A stretch of 31,934 nucleotides of DNA, from positions 1 to 31,934 of IMG/VR virus record IMGVR_UViG_3300037502_000944. One strand, given 5' to 3'. Position numbers and translations under genes: made by a program. Shown here piece by piece: positions 22,767 through 29,879 of this stretch. This stretch comes from a virus. Every line of letters begins with the position of its first letter. The stretch's first letter is position 1. Under the pieces are notes generated by a model. The model saw only the letters and a list, made by a program, of their open reading frames with translations. It had not been told where the DNA came from and searched no databases.

Positions 22767-23213
22767 ATGCTTTTCTATACACGCCATCTCGGTGACTACG
22801 CCCGAGATACCGGCCATCTCACGACATATGAGCATGGGGTCTACACCCTGCTTTTAGATCGCTTTTATGCCACCGAAAAACCGTTTGGCGAGCGTGAAGC
22901 GATGCAGTTATGCCGTCCTGCCAACGGACGGGAACGAGAGAGAATCCGTCGCATCCTAAACGACTTTTTCATTCTTACTGCGTCCGGCTATGTGAACGCT
23001 CGGGCCATGAAGGAAATGGAAAAAGTGCAGGAAAAACAGGCAAAAGCGAAACAGAGCGCCCAGCAGCGTTGGATGCGAACGCATAGCGAACGCAATGCGA
23101 ACGGTATGCTAACCAATAACCATAATCCAATAACCAATAACCAGAAGCCAAACGGCATCGCTAGGGTTAGCACCGCTGCTGTGTTGAGCGTGGTAGCGCG
23201 GAGGGATGAGTGA
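22767..23213 (+). CDS. DUF1376 protein (phage replication-type)
   Basis: 148 aa; GGAGA at 22758-22762 precedes ATG 22767. The DUF1376 signature is present: LFYTRHLGDYARDTGHLTTY, then HGVYTLLLDRFYATEKPF, a RIRRILNDFF strand and GYVNARAMKEMEK, followed by a basic Lys/Gln coil with AQQRWMRTH and an Asn-rich linker (MLTNNHNPITNNQKP). DUF1376 proteins occur as, or fused to, phage replication initiators. This one has no helicase-loader domain, so it may act with host DnaB-type machinery. It is the first gene of the rightward replication segment. Confidence 0.75.
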   Translation: MLFYTRHLGDYARDTGHLTTYEHGVYTLLLDRFYATEKPFGEREAMQLCRPANGRERERIRRILNDFFILTASGYVNARAMKEMEKVQEKQAKAKQSAQQRWMRTHSERNANGMLTNNHNPITNNQKPNGIARVSTAAVLSVVARRDE

Positions 23214-23569
23214 TGGGTGACGAGTACAGTTATCCCCCGAGCGCCGCGAAGTCCGGCCCGAAGGGACTGCCGGACGAGCGAGTGGCGCGAGCGGTGGAAC
23301 GTAGTGCCTCCGGTTGGGATGAAGCCGTGCGTAGCAGCCCGCTGAACCGTCTGCGGTACTACGATGCGTTGCTGGCTCGCACCGCGTTTTCGGGGGACGC
23401 GGGCGAGCGGGAAAGAATTAAGATTCGCGTTGGCGAACTGATCCGCGAAATCGGAGCCTCTGACGTTTTGACCGATCCCGGCGTTGTCGGGTTAGTCAGG
23501 GAGTTGTTTGGCGAGAAAGGTGTTTTGAGGTTGAAAGAACGTGCGCGTACCACCGCTGAAAAAGGCTAA
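23213..23569 (+). CDS. Protein of unknown function next to the DUF1376 gene (118 aa)
   Basis: ATG 23213 follows GGAGG at 23200-23204 and overlaps the previous stop (TGATG); GTG 23210 in frame is an alternative. It is Arg/Glu-rich and helical: LNRLRYYDALLARTAFSGDA, then KIRVGELIREIGASDVLTD. No known motif. By position it may be a replication accessory protein, possibly a loader partner for the DUF1376 protein. That is guesswork from neighbourhood only. Confidence 0.6.
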   Translation: MGDEYSYPPSAAKSGPKGLPDERVARAVERSASGWDEAVRSSPLNRLRYYDALLARTAFSGDAGERERIKIRVGELIREIGASDVLTDPGVVGLVRELFGEKGVLRLKERARTTAEKG

Positions 23570-23620
23570 TCGGATATGGTGGCAAATATGGCTTATCCGC
23601 TGCATCAACGAGGCTAGAGA

Positions 23621-23941
23621 GTGCGACACGCTGCCAGACGAGACGCCAACGACGCACCGATTACTGACGCTTTACGAAAAGCGGGTTTCGTGGTCTACGA
23701 TTACGCTCAAGTGGGTCAAGTCCCCGACAAACTCATCACGAAAGCGTTACCGGATGGCACACCGTGGGTCTGTTGGGTTGAAATCAAAACCCCGAAAGGC
23801 CGCCTCACCGAAAGTCAGGAGACGTTCCGCAAGGTCTTTGAGCCTCGGGGTGAGTTCTACGTCGCCCGCGACCCCCAAGACGCCGTAAAAGACCTATACG
23901 AGCGTTACACCGAAGCGATCAGGCCGGAGTATTCAAGATGA
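23621..23941 (+). CDS. VRR-NUC-like PD-(D/E)XK endonuclease
   Basis: 106 aa from a GTG at 23621 with GAGG at 23610-23613. It is a minimal phage VRR-NUC/PDDEXK protein: Pro35-Asp36 in GQVPDKLITK, Glu54-Ile-Lys56 in WVEIKTPKGRLTESQETF with the downstream Gln66, then a strand EFYVARDPQDAV. It may cut DNA during replication or recombination, or act as a resolvase-type nuclease. Its last 23 nt overlap the convergent glycosyltransferase gene. Confidence 0.68.
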   Translation: MRHAARRDANDAPITDALRKAGFVVYDYAQVGQVPDKLITKALPDGTPWVCWVEIKTPKGRLTESQETFRKVFEPRGEFYVARDPQDAVKDLYERYTEAIRPEYSR

Positions 23942-24575
23942 GGGCTTTGCGTTGACCCTTGTAGTGGGTAATCAGCGGGCGACCGGCCATATGCTCTGGC
24001 AGACACGCCCATTCGTGTTCGGGCAGGTCAACGACCTTGTGCCGTTTGGCGTATTCCCGCAAAACCTCTTGATCGCCGTACCAGACTTTGAACTTGTCAG
24101 GCAGCGCCATGTACATTTCGGTCAGGTCTGCCCACACGCCCCAGTCGGCGGTGATTGTGCAGCACCCAACATAGGGGTAAAGCTCGTCCAACGTCTTACC
24201 GGCGTACTCCGAGAAGTCCTGCCCGCGCTGGTGGGTGTTAAAGATTGCGTCCCGGTTGAACGTACGCCGACACATTGCCACAACGCCCTTCCCCAACGCG
24301 CCGTCAACGTCTATGGGCGCGTTTACGATCATGTCGGTGTCAAGGTAGAGGGCAGGGCTGTCCAGCCCCAAATTTGCCCACGCCGCCGTTCTAGCGAGCA
24401 TCAGGTGACGGCGGTCAATGTCCATCACAACGGTGGTGGTAACGCCCAGTATGGTCGGGGTGTGACCGTCTGTGACTTGGATCACCTCCGCGCCCGAGTT
24501 GTGGGCATGGATGGACGCAACCATTTTGGTCGGCAGGGCGATGTCGTCGCCTACATGGAAAAATACGAAGCGCAT
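23919..24575 (-). CDS. Second glycosyltransferase with DTD motif (minus strand)
   Basis: 218 aa. FVFFHVGDDIALPTKMVASI opens a GT-A Rossmann fold. YLDTDMIV (Asp79-Thr-Asp81) is the DxD metal-sugar motif. Later features are FKVWYGDQEVLREYAKRHKV and PLITHYKGQRK at the end. It is the only minus-strand gene among rightward genes. Its start codon (24575) and the next gene's start (24587) are 11 bases apart and divergent, and no good ribosome site is seen upstream. The lone orientation suggests a separately acquired cassette. The target is unknown. Confidence 0.68.
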   Translation of the reverse strand: MRFVFFHVGDDIALPTKMVASIHAHNSGAEVIQVTDGHTPTILGVTTTVVMDIDRRHLMLARTAAWANLGLDSPALYLDTDMIVNAPIDVDGALGKGVVAMCRRTFNRDAIFNTHQRGQDFSEYAGKTLDELYPYVGCCTITADWGVWADLTEMYMALPDKFKVWYGDQEVLREYAKRHKVVDLPEHEWACLPEHMAGRPLITHYKGQRKALILNTPA

Positions 24576-24586
24576 AAGAGGAATAT

Positions 24587-25198
24587 ATGCTGAACTTAAA
24601 CCGTAAGCGACTGTCTAGGGCTATCTGGGACACGCTGTTTGACGGATTAGAGGACTTACCGTGGCAGCGCATTGACGACCTTGAGGCGCTAGACCCCGAC
24701 CGCCAGACAGGTTCCACCAACAACGCCAGCCTGATTGCCCTGTGGGCGGTGAAACGCTATTTCCAGCCAAAGCGCGTGGTGGAAATCGGCACCTATATCG
24801 GCAAATCCACGTTTGTGCTGGCTCGGGGCGATACCGAGGTGCATACCTGCGACATGACGCACAACTTCAAGCTGCCGATCTACGCGAACGTCACGCAGTA
24901 CCACAGCAGTAGTACCGAAATGCTCGCTAAACTGGATGGAACGATAGACCACCTGCACATAGACGGTCGGCTACAGCCCGGTGATCGGGCGCACCTAGAA
25001 CGGCTGTTCCACGCCGACACTATCATCACGCTGGATGACTTTGAGGGCATAGAGAAAGGCGTCTGGAACGCTATGCAGATAAACCTGTCAAATCGGATAT
25101 TGGTTTACCCGCCAGAGAGGCAGTTGACAGAGCGTTTTGCCGTGGGTGATGCTACGACTGCAATCATCCTGCCTAACTTACGGTTAACCGCCCAATGA
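24587..25198 (+). CDS. SAM-dependent class I methyltransferase
   Basis: 203 aa with GAGGA four bases before ATG 24587. Motif I is VVEIGTYIGKST (Glu66-Ile-Gly-Thr-Tyr-Ile-Gly), followed by an acidic-ended strand VHTCDMTHN (post-I) and HIDGRL and TIITLDDFEGI, typical of Methyltransf_24-like O-methyltransferases. It lies head-to-head with a glycosyltransferase, so together they could modify a glycan. The acceptor is not identifiable. Confidence 0.75.
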   Translation: MLNLNRKRLSRAIWDTLFDGLEDLPWQRIDDLEALDPDRQTGSTNNASLIALWAVKRYFQPKRVVEIGTYIGKSTFVLARGDTEVHTCDMTHNFKLPIYANVTQYHSSSTEMLAKLDGTIDHLHIDGRLQPGDRAHLERLFHADTIITLDDFEGIEKGVWNAMQINLSNRILVYPPERQLTERFAVGDATTAIILPNLRLTAQ

Positions 25199-25563
25199 GC
25201 CATAAAGATGCCGCCGAGTTCGTAGGTGTTTTGCTGCATAGCAGCACAGCGGCTCATTACCTGCACCTCAACACCGCCAGCTACGCCGCCCACAAGGCAC
25301 TCGGTCACTACTACGAGAACATCGTGGACTTGGCCGACAAGTACGCCGAGGCGTATCAAGGGCATTACGGCATTATCCCGTTAGACGACTACCCAAACGG
25401 GTTCAAGGTGCAGAAAGACGCTGCCGCCTACGCCGACAGCCTGCTGACGTTCGTGAAGGGCATCCGAGGCGACCTGCCGAAAGACACCGACTTGCAAAAC
25501 ATCATTGACGAAATAGTGGGCGAGATCGCCGCGCTGTCGTACAAGCTGGAGCGTTTTAAGTAA
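25195..25563 (+). CDS. Ferritin/Dps-like four-helix protein (DUF5856-like)
   Basis: 122 aa; ATG overlaps the methyltransferase stop (ATGA). It is all-helical, with His-rich ferritin-like spacing in the first half: LLHSSTAAHYLHLNTASYAA, HKALGHYYENIVDLADKYAE and AYQGHYG. The second half (SLLTFVKGIRGDLPKDTDLQ) continues the helical bundle. A related phage family (DUF5856) is described as Dps-like. Likely a small metal-binding or bundle protein; whether it binds iron is unproven. Confidence 0.55.
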   Translation: MSHKDAAEFVGVLLHSSTAAHYLHLNTASYAAHKALGHYYENIVDLADKYAEAYQGHYGIIPLDDYPNGFKVQKDAAAYADSLLTFVKGIRGDLPKDTDLQNIIDEIVGEIAALSYKLERFK

Positions 25564-27528
25564 ATGGCCGCTGACCGTCAGCGCCTAGCTGCCGCACTCG
25601 CCTATGAGGAAGAACGCCGCCGCAAATTGGCGCAGGCTACGGGTCAGCTAACCGACCGACAGCGTATGGAATTGGCGCTCGCTGACGAACGCAAGCAGCG
25701 CCAGATGGCAGGTGAAACCGCCCCGACCCTTGAGGGCGAGGTGCAACGTTTGACCGGCCTGCAACCAAACATGGAACGCAGCAATATCCTGCCGTTCTAC
25801 AGCCAAGAAACGGGCCTAGTGGCCCCGCAATTTGTATATGACGCAGCCAAGGCTTTTGTAGCCCCCGGATATGCTGCCCGAGGTAAGCGTGTTGACCCTG
25901 CCGAAGCGATGAACGTGGCGGCAAACGTCATGGGCGGCTCTATCGGCGGCTCGGCGCTGGCCCCCGTGGAAGGCGTTGTCGCTGGCATGGGCGCATCGCG
26001 CAAACCGATAAAGGTGACTTATGAAAGACGAGAAGAAGGCCCATTCCTCCGAATCCGAAAGGCAGAAACGGGTGGCGGCAGCAATCAGCAAACGCAAAGA
26101 GTTGTCGGCCCGACTGGAAAAGCTCCGCAACGGACGCCCGCGAGTGGAGCTGTCGGAGGACGAACTAGCGGCGCGGTGGCGCAATCTGATGCGCCATCGT
26201 CGGTTTCAAGACGACGTTTAACACCGGCACAGGTCGCCACCCAATACACCGAAGCTGAATTCGGAACGCCGTACAAACTGCCGAAAAACCCGCCAAGCAG
26301 CCTGCAAAAACAAGCGCCCATTGGCCGTATTTTCTTGGAAGCCACCAAGGAGTCGCCGCAATACAAAGCCGCTACGCTCAAATCATACGAGCGCGTTATG
26401 CCGGACGTATTGCAAAAGGCCAAGGTTAAAAACTACGACGATTTGCTGGAAAAATCGTATCTCCAGCTTGCGAAAGAAGTTAAATCGCAATTTGATGCGC
26501 TGCCAATATCCATGTCTTATTACCGGGGCGGTGAAGGCGCGTACAAAAGCAGCAAAGAGCTGTTTGAGGACATAGATAAACGCGGGCATATGTTCGTTTA
26601 TCAGGGCGGTGACCCGCACGATTTCCTCGGCCAGACCGACCCCGACACCGGCCTGTCTTACAACGAAATGTTTAGGGCCGTTCACGACTATTTCGGCCAC
26701 GCCGTACATCGCAACCAGTTTGGCCCGGTTGGCGAAGAAACCGCATGGGCGGCGCACAGCCAAATGTTCAGCCCGCTGGCCCGCATTGCCATGAGCAGCG
26801 AAACCCGAGGGCAAAACAGCCTCGTCAATTATTCGCCGCTTAACGCAGAGTTGAAGGCGCAGATTTTAGATGCCGAAAAAGATATTGCTGAAGCCGAGCA
26901 ATATGGCTATGGCGCAGATGTCATCAAAGAGCTGCGTCAAAACCGGCAAGACTTGTTTAACGACTTTCAGTACGCCCCGCAGAAGTCGGTGGTGTTGCCT
27001 GCCGAAATGCTCCAGATTGACTACATGGGAGCTATGCCAGCCGGGTTTGAAGGGCTGATATTGCCCGACCCCGGCACCGCGACATCGCTGCCTCTGACGC
27101 ATTACAGCCAAAGCGCCTCGCTCACGCAGACCGATCCGACTCGCTACGGCACCGGCATTAAAGGGCAAGAAGCAGCGCGATTACGTCAAGCGCCAGATGT
27201 GCGCGAGCGCACTTACTTTTACACCGGCAAACCGGGATCGGTACGCCCAGAGGCAGGGTTAGGCCCGAACGTATACACCGCGCAGGGCGAAAACCTTTAC
27301 AACATGAGGCGCGACCCCGCGAAGCTCGGAGTGCTGGCCGATGTAGTCAATACCACCTCACCGCTGGCCCGCATGAACCCCGGTGGCGTTGATGATTTCC
27401 AACGCGCCAATGATTTTGAGCGCCTGATGCGAGCCTATGGCTACAGCGGGTATTACAGCCCCGAAGCCAAGGTTGCCACCGTGTTTGAACCCATGAATGT
27501 GCGACTCGCCAAGGCGTTGAGACGCTGA
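25564..27528 (+). CDS. Polyvalent-type protein: HDYFGH/ETRGQN module plus ART-like end
   Basis: 654 aa. Residues 1-75 are a charged helix. Residues about 78-150 form a module with a SGLVAP-like NILPFYSQETGLVAPQFVYD lead, then MNVAANVMGGSIGGSA, as found in phage-borne virion proteins. Residues 153-219 are low-complexity and overlap the nested frame described separately. Residues about 250-430 hold MFRAVHDYFGHAVHRNQFG (His374, Asp375, His379) and GEETAWAAHSQMF (Glu391, Glu392, His398), then SSETRGQNS (Glu413, Arg415, Gln417, Asn418). The last 140 residues start LTHYSQS (His513), contain TYFYTGK, and end in KVATVFEPMNVRL, resembling polyvalent ADP-ribosyltransferase-like ends. Its place before the terminase genes suggests virion delivery; the reactions are unknown. 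Confidence 0.68.
   Translation: MAADRQRLAAALAYEEERRRKLAQATGQLTDRQRMELALADERKQRQMAGETAPTLEGEVQRLTGLQPNMERSNILPFYSQETGLVAPQFVYDAAKAFVAPGYAARGKRVDPAEAMNVAANVMGGSIGGSALAPVEGVVAGMGASRKPIKVTYERREEGPFLRIRKAETGGGSNQQTQRVVGPTGKAPQRTPASGAVGGRTSGAVAQSDAPSSVSRRRLTPAQVATQYTEAEFGTPYKLPKNPPSSLQKQAPIGRIFLEATKESPQYKAATLKSYERVMPDVLQKAKVKNYDDLLEKSYLQLAKEVKSQFDALPISMSYYRGGEGAYKSSKELFEDIDKRGHMFVYQGGDPHDFLGQTDPDTGLSYNEMFRAVHDYFGHAVHRNQFGPVGEETAWAAHSQMFSPLARIAMSSETRGQNSLVNYSPLNAELKAQILDAEKDIAEAEQYGYGADVIKELRQNRQDLFNDFQYAPQKSVVLPAEMLQIDYMGAMPAGFEGLILPDPGTATSLPLTHYSQSASLTQTDPTRYGTGIKGQEAARLRQAPDVRERTYFYTGKPGSVRPEAGLGPNVYTAQGENLYNMRRDPAKLGVLADVVNTTSPLARMNPGGVDDFQRANDFERLMRAYGYSGYYSPEAKVATVFEPMNVRLAKALRR
26021..26221 (+). 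CDS. Nested frame of 66 codons inside the 654-aa gene
   Basis: ATG 26021 follows AAGGTGA (26011-26017) and stops at TAA 26219-26221, in the +1 frame relative to the host gene. It reads MKDEKKAHSSESERQKRVAA and then a charged coiled coil (KELSARLEKLRNGRPRVE, EDELAARWRNLMRHRR). By hand count about 68% of its third bases are G or C, against about 42% for the outer frame in the same stretch, which instead reads as Arg/Gly/Ser low complexity. It could be a true nested gene or the remnant of a separate gene fused into the outer frame by an indel. Confidence 0.5.
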   Translation: MKDEKKAHSSESERQKRVAAAISKRKELSARLEKLRNGRPRVELSEDELAARWRNLMRHRRFQDDV

Positions 27529-27567
27529 CTCTTTAATTATTGTTTCAAATGTGCATAAATAACATCT
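27529..27567. promoter_or_regulatory. AT-rich intergenic stretch before the terminase genes
   Basis: 39 bp, markedly AT-rich compared with its surroundings, between the 654-aa stop and the small-terminase ATG. It contains TTTAATTATTG and CATAAATAAC, with a TGTGCATAAA extended -10 look. No ribosome site precedes ATG 27568. It is a candidate late promoter; the element is not certain. Confidence 0.35.
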
Positions 27568-27822
27568 ATGGCACGACCTAAAGGATCGCCCAACAAGGCA
27601 ACCGCAGAGGCCAGAGAAGCAATAGCCCGTCTTGTAGACGGCAACGCCCATCGCCTTAACATCTGGCTGGACGAAATCTACGAGACGAAAGGCGCAGAAG
27701 CCGCATGGCGCTGCATGATGGATGTCATTGAATACCATGTGCCGAAGCTCGCTCGTCACGAACACACCGGCCAGAACGGCGACAAGATCAAGGTGGAAGT
27801 GACATGGATGGCTCCCGAGTAG
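27568..27822 (+). CDS. terS: Terminase small subunit candidate
   Basis: 84 aa. It begins ARPKGSPNKATAEAREAIAR, a basic DNA-binding-like start, with LNIWLDEIYETKGAEAAWRC and then EYHVPKLARHEHTG, a pattern common in phage small terminases and upstream partners of terL. It overlaps the large subunit start by 19 nt. It should recognise the packaging site. No full HTH can be shown, so the call leans on neighbourhood. Confidence 0.68.
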   Translation: MARPKGSPNKATAEAREAIARLVDGNAHRLNIWLDEIYETKGAEAAWRCMMDVIEYHVPKLARHEHTGQNGDKIKVEVTWMAPE

Positions 27823-29144
27823 TCATCCCCTACCGCCCACGAAAGGCGTTCATGCCTTTCCACAACCGGACGCAGCGGTGGGCTTGCCTAGTCGCCCATC
27901 GTCGCGCTGGTAAAACAGTCGCAGCCGTCAACGACATCATCCGAGCAGCCATCACTTACCAAGGTGAGCGCGGGTTGTTCGCCTACATCTGCCCCTTCAG
28001 ATCGCAAGCCAAGTCCGTTGCGTGGCAATATTTCCTTGAGTTCGCAGACCCCATCATTCAGAGCAAGAACGAGCAGGAGTTGCTCATTACCCTGATCAAC
28101 GGCACCCAAATACGGCTCGCTGGATCAGACAACGGCGATGCGCTCCGAGGTCTGGGACTGTCAGGGGTTTTCTGCGACGAATATGCCGACTGGAAGGTGG
28201 GCGTGTGGGGGAACGTGATTCGGCCTGCTTTGGCTGACAAGCAGGGTTGGGCCGTGTTCGCATCCACGCCGAAAGGCCACAACCACTTCTATGACATTTT
28301 CCAACTTGCCACTCGGTTCCCTAGCGAGTGGTTCCTGCTGCGCCTTCCCGCCTCAACCAGCGGGCTTCTGCCGGCGACAGAGCTAGCCGCCGCAAAGGCG
28401 CAATTATCCGACGATCAGTATTTGCAGGAAATGGAGGTTTCGTTTGAAGCCGCAATCGTCGGAGCTTTTTTCGGCAAGGAAATGCGAGAGGCAGAGCAGC
28501 AAGGGCGCATCTGCCAAGTGCCTTACGACCCGAACCTGCCTGTCTATAGCAGTTGGGATTTGGGGTATAGAGACGACACGGCGATATGGTTCTACCAGAT
28601 CGGGCGCGGGGAAATCCGCGTCATAGACTTCCACGCTGTCTCGGGTGCTGACATCTACGACATTGCAGGCACGGTGATGGCAAAGCCTTACCGCTACGCT
28701 CGCCACTACCTACCGCATGACGCCAGAGCCAAGAGCTTGCAGACTGGCAAGAGCATTATTGAGCAGCTGGCAACGCATTTGGATGTCGCCAAACTCGCTG
28801 TCGTTCCCGACATCGGCGTACAGAGCGGCATACAGGCTGTGCGTATGATTCTGCCGCGTGTGTGGTTTGACGCAGAGAAGTGCCGCGAGGGTATTGAGGC
28901 GTTGAAGCAATATCAACGCGAGTACGACGAGAATAAGAAAGCCTACAGGCAGTCACCGCGTCACGATTGGACTAGCCACCCGAGTGACGCTTTCCGTATG
29001 CTTGCGGTATCATACGCCGAACAGGCTGACAAGACCCCGACCCTTGAGCCTAAACCGCTAATCGTCGGGCCAGAGAACACCGTGACACTTAACGATATGT
29101 GGGCGGTTCACGACCGCCAAGGCTCTCGGAGGGCAAGGATATGA
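27804..29144 (+). CDS. terL: Terminase large subunit
   Basis: 446 aa. It packages DNA using ATP and cuts it with an RNase H-like nuclease. Walker A-like VAHRRAGKTVAAV (A31-T38), Walker B-like GVFCDEYAD (Asp125-Glu126), coupling motif STPKGHNHFYD, nuclease SWDLGYRDDTAIW (Asp252) and HPSDAFRM (Asp395) are all in place. The start at ATG 27804 lies inside the small subunit gene. The length is normal for podoviral TerL. The stop overlaps the next start (ATGA). Confidence 0.92.
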   Translation: MDGSRVVIPYRPRKAFMPFHNRTQRWACLVAHRRAGKTVAAVNDIIRAAITYQGERGLFAYICPFRSQAKSVAWQYFLEFADPIIQSKNEQELLITLINGTQIRLAGSDNGDALRGLGLSGVFCDEYADWKVGVWGNVIRPALADKQGWAVFASTPKGHNHFYDIFQLATRFPSEWFLLRLPASTSGLLPATELAAAKAQLSDDQYLQEMEVSFEAAIVGAFFGKEMREAEQQGRICQVPYDPNLPVYSSWDLGYRDDTAIWFYQIGRGEIRVIDFHAVSGADIYDIAGTVMAKPYRYARHYLPHDARAKSLQTGKSIIEQLATHLDVAKLAVVPDIGVQSGIQAVRMILPRVWFDAEKCREGIEALKQYQREYDENKKAYRQSPRHDWTSHPSDAFRMLAVSYAEQADKTPTLEPKPLIVGPENTVTLNDMWAVHDRQGSRRARI

Positions 29145-29434
29145 CCGCGATTAGTCCCGTTCGTAACAACTACGTTGCCGTGGCGGCCACCAGCAGCAGC
29201 ACGTTCGGCACGGTGGGTGCCTACCTGCACAGCGTGATCGTCAACGTGCAGAGCAACACCGAAGCAACCTGCATCGTGAGCGACAACGGCGTGGCCCTTG
29301 TTAGCATCCCGGCAACGCAGGCCGCTGGCGTGTACGTGATCCCGCTAGAGGTTGCTACCAAGGGCGCGATTACCGCGACCTGCTCGGGTAACTCCAACTG
29401 CCGCGTCGTCGGCTTATTCAGCGATTACGTATGA
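29141..29434 (+). CDS. Small beta-rich virion-type protein (97 aa)
   Basis: From ATG 29141, with GGAGGG at 29128-29133; the longer in-frame start at 29099 lies in terL. Thr/Ser/Val/Ala-rich beta sequence such as VGAYLHSVIVNVQSN and VALVSIPATQAAGVYVIPLE. It could be a head or decoration protein. I do not recognise the family. It overlaps terL and the next gene by four bases each. Confidence 0.6.
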   Translation: MTAISPVRNNYVAVAATSSSTFGTVGAYLHSVIVNVQSNTEATCIVSDNGVALVSIPATQAAGVYVIPLEVATKGAITATCSGNSNCRVVGLFSDYV

Positions 29435-29589
29435 ATCGCAAGCCCGGTCTGTACGCAAACATTCTGGCGAAGCAGGAGCGCATCAAGGCTGGTTCGGGCG
29501 AGCGTATGCGTAAGCCCGGCGACCCCGGCGCACCGACCGCCAAGGCGTTCCGCGAATCGGCCAAGACGGCCAAGAAGGAAAACAAGTGA
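29431..29589 (+). CDS. Small basic conserved protein (52 aa)
   Basis: ATG 29431 overlaps the previous stop (ATGA). The chain is highly basic and short: MNRKPGLYANILAKQERIKA, then GSGERMRKPGDPGAPTAKAF and a Lys-rich end. It resembles small conserved phage proteins found beside DUF6321 genes upstream of portal. It may bind DNA or act in packaging. The overlap chain on both sides supports it. Confidence 0.65.
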   Translation: MNRKPGLYANILAKQERIKAGSGERMRKPGDPGAPTAKAFRESAKTAKKENK

Positions 29590-29879
29590 GCGCAGCGTGG
29601 CAGCGTAGCGAGGGCAAGAACCCGAAGGGCGGTCTAAACGCCAAGGGTCGCGCCTCTTACAAAGCCGAGACGGGTGGCACGTTGAAGCCCCCGGTAAAGA
29701 AGGGTGACAACCCGCGCCGCGCCTCGTTCCTCGCCCGCATGGGCAATATGCCGGGGCCGATGGAAAAGAACGGTAAGCCCACGCGCCTTGCCCTCGCCCT
29801 CAAGGCTTGGGGTGCGAGCAGTAAAGAGGACGCCAAGGCCAAGGCCCGAGCAATTAGCGCCCGTAACAAGGGGAAATGA
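29586..29879 (+). CDS. DUF6321-like conserved phage protein (97 aa)
   Basis: A GTG start at 29586 overlaps the previous stop as GTGA. The family pattern is clear: AAWQRSEGKNPKGGLNAKGR, then ETGGTLKPPV, RRASFLARMGNMPGPM and KPTRLALALKAWG. It is basic and mostly disordered. Widely carried by tailed phages, often near terminase and portal; the function is unknown. Its stop overlaps the portal start. Confidence 0.75.
   Translation: MSAAWQRSEGKNPKGGLNAKGRASYKAETGGTLKPPVKKGDNPRRASFLARMGNMPGPMEKNGKPTRLALALKAWGASSKEDAKAKARAISARNKGK

Noticed and set aside
22601-22795. 64-codon plus frame starting at the TAATG after the Cro-like gene
   Set aside because: Low-complexity translation crossing both hairpins and overlapping the DUF1376 start; no ribosome site.
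23541-23888. 115-codon plus frame across the VRR-type nuclease
   Set aside because: The alternative frame carries the clear P-D...E-x-K nuclease motif; this one has none.
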